From Massiliimalia timonensis (GTDB lineage Bacteria; Bacillota; Clostridia; Oscillospirales; Ruminococcaceae): a stretch of 64,000 nt of DNA. The notes beneath the pieces were generated by a model, which was not told the DNA's origin, did no database searches, and saw only the letters and a list, made by a program, of their open reading frames with translations. The stretch lies in NCBI RefSeq assembly GCF_900186585.1, contig NZ_FYDD01000002.1, positions 1 through 64,000 on the forward strand. The letters are read 5' to 3'. Positions within the stretch are counted from its first letter, which is position 1. Each line of letters opens with the position of its first letter. Positions 60,023 through 64,000 of the stretch are shown piece after piece. The position numbers and the translations under genes were made by a program.

Positions 60023-60391
60023 ATGGCAAAAAAAGTAATGGGTTATATTAGTTTTGGGGTTAGTCTATTGATTTTTCTATGTTATTTGATGAGTACTTTT
60101 ATGGCATATGGTTCTGATTCCACTGCCTTGTTGATTCTAGCAGGAATAATGCTGCCTTTTTATGTGCTGGGGTTATTGGGATGCATTTTTGCGGATCGAC
60201 TGAAAGTGATGAGTGGCATTTTCATGATTTTGGCTGGTGGATGCGCTGTGTTCACCGGACTTATGACATTGGCTGGCGGTTTAGAGGTACTTGGGATTTT
60301 AGCCTTACCATTGGGAGTAATTGATGCATTATTATATTTGGTAGCCGCCATTTTAACCTTTGTTTCAAAAACAACTTCTTCGACTCAGTGA
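60023..60391 (+). CDS. Small four-helix membrane protein
   Basis: A 122-residue hydrophobic protein with about four membrane helices (VMGYISFGVSLLIFLCYLMS; ALLILAGIMLPFYVLGLLGC; GIFMILAGGCAVFTGLMTLA; VIDALLYLVAAILTFV). No family is recognised. ATG 60023 follows AAAGGGG at 9 bases; the longer frame runs through the terminator hairpin and is rejected. Composition is AT-richer than its neighbours. Confidence 0.6.
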   Translation: MAKKVMGYISFGVSLLIFLCYLMSTFMAYGSDSTALLILAGIMLPFYVLGLLGCIFADRLKVMSGIFMILAGGCAVFTGLMTLAGGLEVLGILALPLGVIDALLYLVAAILTFVSKTTSSTQ

Positions 60392-60431
60392 ACGTTATAT
60401 AGTGAGGTTTTAAAGTTATAATTAAGGATAG

Positions 60432-60469
60432 AAAATGCTTCGGCTTTTATCAGGCGGAAGCATTTTTAT
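60432..60469 (+). terminator. Terminator after the small membrane protein
   Basis: AAAATGCTTC pairs with GAAGCATTTT around an imperfect middle, then T-rich. Confidence 0.8.
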
Positions 60470-60546
60470 TTCTGTTAACAAATATATGTTAAAAATTGCA
60501 CTTAGGATTTCGTGAAATGCAAGCTTTCTCTATCGGAAAATAAGGG

Positions 60547-60575
60547 TTGTTTTTTTGCATGGAATATAGTATAAT
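60547..60575 (+). promoter_or_regulatory. Promoter of the SRP RNA
   Basis: TTGTTT (60547-60552), 17 bases, TATAAT (60570-60575), placing the RNA start near 60582. Confidence 0.65.
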
Positions 60576-60605
60576 ATAGAAGTTCAAATGGTGATTATGT
60601 ATGGG

Positions 60606-60757
60606 CGGGAAGATGGTACGTTCTAACATACGGATATATGGGTCCTGTGCGACGGGGACTTTGCGAACCATGTCAGGCGGGGAACCGAGCAGCATTAAGC
60701 ACTGGGCTCGTGCGCCGCAGTTTTGCCTGTTATCCGTATGTTAGAGCGCATCATTAT
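60606..60757 (+). ncRNA. ffs: Signal recognition particle RNA
   Basis: The domain IV signature is clear: GAACCATGTCAGGCGGGGAA then CCGAGCAGC, with the symmetric loop and a GGAA tetraloop between GG and CC. A long outer stem forms between about 60611-60633 (GATGG...CTAACATACGGA) and 60737-60757 (TCCGTATGTTAGAGCGCATC). It binds Ffh to target proteins to the membrane. Its place just before dnaX is the classical one. The ends are approximate. Confidence 0.85.
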
Positions 60758-60786
60758 ACCTGCCTTTTCTTATCAGAAAGGAGTGA

Positions 60787-62427
60787 ATGGCCGTGTATTT
60801 GGCGTTGTATCGGAAATGGCGTCCCAAAACGTTTGACGACGTGATCAGCCAGGAGCATATTACCACCACGCTCAAGCGGGAGATCGTCAGCGGAAAAACG
60901 GCGCATTCCTATCTGTTTACAGGTTCCCGGGGCACCGGGAAAACGACCTGTGCAAAAATTTTGGCCATGGCGGTCAACTGTCCGCATACCGTAGACGGGA
61001 ATCCATGCATGGAATGCGAGATCTGCAAGGGGATCGAGGATGGCTCGATTTTAGATGTGCAGGAGATCGACGCAGCAAGCAACAACGGGGTGGACGACGT
61101 CCGTTTATTGCGGGAAGAGGCAAATTATCTTCCGGCTCAGTGCAAATACCGGGTGTACATCATCGACGAAACCCATATGCTTTCCACCTCTGCCTTTAAT
61201 GCGCTGCTTAAGATCATGGAAGAACCACCAGAGCATGTGAAATTTATTCTTGCCACCACTGAGGTGCACAAGGTCCCGGCAACCGTGCTTTCCAGGTGTC
61301 AGCGGTTTGACTTCGGCAGGATCAAGACCGAGGATATTGCAAAGCGCGTCTTATATATTGCAGAGCACGAGTCCTTTTCTGTAACGGAAGAGGCGGCTTT
61401 TTTGGTAGCACGCCTTGCAGACGGCGGAATGAGGGATGCGCTTTCGATTTTAGACCAGTGCGTCGCCTTTTCCGACGCTGTTGACACAGAGATCGTATCC
61501 CGGGCGACCGGGCTGGTTTCCCGCGATTACCTATTCGATTTAACGGACATGTTTGCAAAGGCTTCGCCCTCCGGTGTGCTTGCCTGTGTGGATGAGCTTT
61601 ACAGCGGCTCCAAGGATTTACAGAAGCTGGTGGATGAACTGATCGGTCATTACCGGAATCTGATGATCGCACAGACTGTACCGGATTGTCAGGAGCTGGT
61701 AAACTGCCTGCCGGACGAGCTTGCCCGGCTTAAGGAACAAGCAAATCAGATACCGATGCGGTCTATCCTGCGCGGGATCACCGTTTTACAGGAATGTCTG
61801 GACCAGATCGGGAGAAGCTATGATAAGCGCCTTTGTGTGGAAATGGCATTTTTGAAGCTCTGCATGCCGGAGCTGGATGATTCCTCCGAGGCGCTGGCGC
61901 AGCGCTTGGACCGCTTAGAAGCGGTGATCAAAAGCGGGGACTTTGCCCCTGTATCCGCACCGCAGGCACCGCAAGCCATGGCGATGCCGGAGCCTGCCGC
62001 CGTTCGTGAAAGAATTCCGGCGGAATCGGTGAAGACAGAACCTGCGCCGCCGGCCGCCCCTGTGAAAGCGGCGGAGCCAATGCCGATGACAGGCACGCTG
62101 GAACAGCCGCAACCCTTTGACTTATGGCCGGAGGTGCTGGCAGAGGTGACCCAGCTAAATCCCGCACTGGCAGGGGTGCTTTCCGGTTCACTGGCTTATG
62201 AGGCTGGAGAATTTTTACTGATCGACAGCCCGATTGCCCTGTTTGGCCAGATGATCAAGCAGGAGGGCTTTGTAAAGACACTGCTCAGTGTGCTGGAGCA
62301 GAAAACAGGACACAGCTATAAGATCCGAGTGAAAAAAGCGAAGAAGCAGGCGGCATCCAGTGTGAATCCGTTGGATGAAATCGCGCGCAATGCCCAGCGT
62401 TTGGGGATTGACGTACGCGAAAAATAG
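60787..62427 (+). CDS. dnaX: DNA polymerase III subunits gamma/tau
   Basis: A 546-residue clamp-loader ATPase. Walker A GSRGTGKTTCAKI, the zinc module CPHTVDGNPCMECEICKG, Walker B VYIIDETHMLS and sensor 1 ILATTEVHKVP are seen in the first 220 residues. Domain III follows, then a Pro/Ala-rich linker (EPAPPAAPVKAAEPMPM) and a short tau-like C-terminal part. It loads the sliding clamp and links polymerase to helicase. AAGGAG lies 3 bases before ATG. The AAAAAAG run near 62332 is not in the phase needed for -1 frameshifting. Confidence 0.95.
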   Translation: MAVYLALYRKWRPKTFDDVISQEHITTTLKREIVSGKTAHSYLFTGSRGTGKTTCAKILAMAVNCPHTVDGNPCMECEICKGIEDGSILDVQEIDAASNNGVDDVRLLREEANYLPAQCKYRVYIIDETHMLSTSAFNALLKIMEEPPEHVKFILATTEVHKVPATVLSRCQRFDFGRIKTEDIAKRVLYIAEHESFSVTEEAAFLVARLADGGMRDALSILDQCVAFSDAVDTEIVSRATGLVSRDYLFDLTDMFAKASPSGVLACVDELYSGSKDLQKLVDELIGHYRNLMIAQTVPDCQELVNCLPDELARLKEQANQIPMRSILRGITVLQECLDQIGRSYDKRLCVEMAFLKLCMPELDDSSEALAQRLDRLEAVIKSGDFAPVSAPQAPQAMAMPEPAAVRERIPAESVKTEPAPPAAPVKAAEPMPMTGTLEQPQPFDLWPEVLAEVTQLNPALAGVLSGSLAYEAGEFLLIDSPIALFGQMIKQEGFVKTLLSVLEQKTGHSYKIRVKKAKKQAASSVNPLDEIARNAQRLGIDVREK

Positions 62428-62489
62428 GTTGTTTGAAAAGGGGATACCCTTACAATAAAGATAGTACAATTTAAGGAGCGTTGAATACC

Positions 62490-62837
62490 ATGAAAGCAAG
62501 ATTACCAAAAGGAATTGGCGGCGGGCCGCAGAATATGCAGAGCATGATCAAACAGGCTCAGCAGATGCAGGAAAAAATGGAAGAAAAACAGGAAGAACTG
62601 AAAAATAAGGACTTTACCGCTACCGTTGGCGGCGGGGCTGTTACTGTTGTGATCAACGGGGCGAAAGAAGTGAAATCCTTAGAACTGAAACCAGAGGTCG
62701 TCGATCCGGAAGACATTGAAATGCTGCAGGATCTGGTGATCAGCGCGGTGAATGAATGCTTAAGAAACATCGAGGAAGAAACTGCCGCTGAAATGGATCA
62801 GATCACCGGCGGCCTGAATGTACCGGGAATGTTTTAA
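62490..62837 (+). CDS. ybaB: YbaB/EbfC nucleoid-associated protein
   Basis: A 115-residue DNA-binding dimer: [19 protein letters not shown] helix, the central [20 protein letters not shown] sheet and a C-terminal [20 protein letters not shown] helix. The N-terminal ~20 residues ([14 protein letters not shown]) are a short Gly-rich extension. Its place between dnaX and recR is conserved across bacteria. ATG 62490 is used although AAGGAG lies 11 bases upstream; a TTG (62481) is closer to it but too near. Confidence 0.93.
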   Translation: MKARLPKGIGGGPQNMQSMIKQAQQMQEKMEEKQEELKNKDFTATVGGGAVTVVINGAKEVKSLELKPEVVDPEDIEMLQDLVISAVNECLRNIEEETAAEMDQITGGLNVPGMF

Positions 62838-62860
62838 TCGTTTTTGGGAGAGATAATTGC

Positions 62861-63460
62861 ATGGGATATAATGCAGTGCCGCTGACCCGGCTGATCGAAC
62901 AGTTTGCCTCCCTGCCTGGGATCGGCAGAAAAACAGCGCAGCGGCTGGCTTTCCACATTTTGACGCTGAGTGAGGAAGAAGCAAAAACATTCAGCGACGC
63001 AGTGATGGAGGCGCACCAAAAAATCAAAAATTGCGAGATCTGCAAAAACTTTACCGATAAGCCGGTCTGTGACATTTGTTCGGATTCGGCGCGGGATCAT
63101 TCAGTGGTCTGCGTGGTAGAGGATGCAAAGGACGTTGTGGCCTTTGAGCGCACCCGGGAGTACCATGGGGTATACCATGTCCTGCATGGGCTGATCTCTC
63201 CGATCGATGGGATAGGGCCGGATCAGCTTTATATCAAGGAGCTTCTGTCACGGATCGGGGAGGGCGAGATCCAAGAGGTGATCATGGCCACCAACCCCAC
63301 CACAGAGGGAGAGGCGACCGCGATGTACCTGTGCCGGCTGCTCAAGCCGCTTGGGGTAAAGGTATCTCGGCTGGCGTTTGGGATACCGGTAGGGTCTAAC
63401 CTGGAATATGCGGATGAGTTTACCCTTTATAAGGCGCTGGAAAACCGCAACGAGTTGTAG
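62861..63460 (+). CDS. recR: Recombination mediator protein
   Basis: A 199-residue RecR. Helix-hairpin-helix [20 protein letters not shown], zinc finger [16 protein letters not shown] and Toprim domain with [12 protein letters not shown] and [16 protein letters not shown]. With RecF and RecO it loads RecA in gap repair. GGGAG precedes the ATG. Part of the dnaX-ybaB-recR transcript. Confidence 0.96.
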   Translation: MGYNAVPLTRLIEQFASLPGIGRKTAQRLAFHILTLSEEEAKTFSDAVMEAHQKIKNCEICKNFTDKPVCDICSDSARDHSVVCVVEDAKDVVAFERTREYHGVYHVLHGLISPIDGIGPDQLYIKELLSRIGEGEIQEVIMATNPTTEGEATAMYLCRLLKPLGVKVSRLAFGIPVGSNLEYADEFTLYKALENRNEL

Positions 63461-63537
63461 CAGGATGCGACAGGAAATTTGATAGGGCTATGGTAAGATA
63501 ACAGACAACCCTATTTTAGAAAGCAAGGTGAAAAGGC

Positions 63538-64000
63538 TTGGCACAGGCAGCAACGAAGACGATTACGACCAACAAAAAAGCGCGGCACGATTATTTTATC
63601 ATCGAGTCGTTTGAAACGGGGATTGAACTGTTTGGGACGGAAGTAAAGTCGATCCGTGCGGGCAGTGTCAACCTGAAAGACAGCTGGTGCAGCATCGACA
63701 ATGGGGAGATCTTTGTCAAAGGGATGCACATCAGCCCCTATGAGAAGGGAAATATCTTTAACCGTGACCCATTTCGGGTGCGGAAGTTATTGATGCATAA
63801 AAAAGAGATCATGCGCCTATTTGGCTTGGTAAAGCAGGAAAACTACACCCTGATACCGGTAAGTTTGTATTTTAAGGGTTCTCACGTAAAAATGCAGCTT
63901 GGACTGTGCAAAGGGAAAAAGCTGTATGACAAGCGGCAGGACTTGGCCAAGCGGGACGCTAAACGGGATATTGACCGTGCATTAAAAGAAAGGAATCGGT
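63538..64000 (+). CDS. smpB: SsrA-binding protein (3' end outside the window)
   Basis: At least 154 residues of SmpB, the tmRNA partner in ribosome rescue: [20 protein letters not shown] then [41 protein letters not shown] and the [20 protein letters not shown] tail. The TTG start (after AAGGTG) is the only one that fits the family N-terminus. The frame stays open to the window edge; only a few residues and the stop should be missing. Confidence 0.93.
   Translation, partial: MAQAATKTITTNKKARHDYFIIESFETGIELFGTEVKSIRAGSVNLKDSWCSIDNGEIFVKGMHISPYEKGNIFNRDPFRVRKLLMHKKEIMRLFGLVKQENYTLIPVSLYFKGSHVKMQLGLCKGKKLYDKRQDLAKRDAKRDIDRALKERNR

Noticed and set aside
62331-62338. A6G run as a dnaX programmed frameshift site
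   Set aside because: The codon phase is AAA AAA G, not A AAA AAG, so the classical -1 slip is not possible; no supporting stem was seen.

Overview
The window looks like chromosomal DNA of an anaerobic, probably spore-forming member of the Clostridia, most likely Oscillospiraceae/Ruminococcaceae-like. This is inferred from strong AGGAGG-type ribosome sites, TTGACA/TATAAT promoters, an [FeFe]-hydrogenase maturase (HydF), meso-diaminopimelate dehydrogenase, a collagen-like exosporium-type protein, a sporulation-type polysaccharide deacetylase, and the order SRP RNA-dnaX-ybaB-recR-smpB. No 16S is present, so the genus cannot be fixed from this window.

Layout. 1-0.6 kb: the 3' end of an rRNA operon (5S), tRNA-Asn and a remnant of an AraC-type regulator. 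0.55-8.2 kb: a zinc alcohol dehydrogenase, a collagen-like surface protein with its own glycosyltransferase, a CtpE-like P-type ATPase and a split transketolase. 8.3-16.3 kb: a DUF2461 protein, NAD synthetase, a DUF4867 protein, an HD hydrolase, and an Entner-Doudoroff-type operon (sugar-acid dehydratase, aldolase-VOC fusion, sugar kinase). 16.3-27.3 kb: two PH-domain membrane proteins, a lipoprotein, a polysaccharide deacetylase, an SRPBCC protein, hydF, a zinc-ribbon membrane protein, deoB, feoA-feoB with an ArsC/Spx-like and an MIF-like gene, and a GNAT protein. 27.4-39.1 kb: a lipoprotein, GH38 alpha-mannosidase, a sorbitol-dehydrogenase-like enzyme with a ROK repressor and candidate operators, a YoaK-like membrane protein, a frameshifted sugar isomerase, a Sel1-repeat protein, a Cof phosphatase, an arsenate-reductase/LMW-PTP protein, a small coupled ORF pair and a GyrI-like protein.

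39.2-50.6 kb is an AT-rich accessory island built around one very large secreted WapA-like Rhs polymorphic toxin (minus strand) with a membrane immunity protein directly behind it. Silent plus-strand cassettes lie downstream: an orphan membrane-type toxin tip with an immunity gene, a second near-copy of that immunity gene, and a silent Rhs tip that carries a bacterial-toxin-44-like domain and a DUF5412-like lipoprotein. A 129-bp segment of the Rhs core is present in both the live gene and the silent cassette in opposite orientation and in the same reading frame. Recombination between the two copies would invert the DNA and change the toxin tip. An ECF sigma factor, a DUF4367-type anti-sigma protein and a small DUF6147 secreted protein lie upstream on the same strand. 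The RBS of the small secreted protein sits inside a perfect 20-bp RNA stem.

51.2-64 kb: tRNA-Arg, luxS and the MTA/SAH nucleosidase (together the AI-2/methyl-cycle steps), a G5-M23 cell-wall hydrolase, two aldo/keto reductases, a second ECF sigma/anti-sigma pair, ddh, a small membrane protein, SRP RNA, dnaX, ybaB, recR and the start of smpB, which runs off the window.
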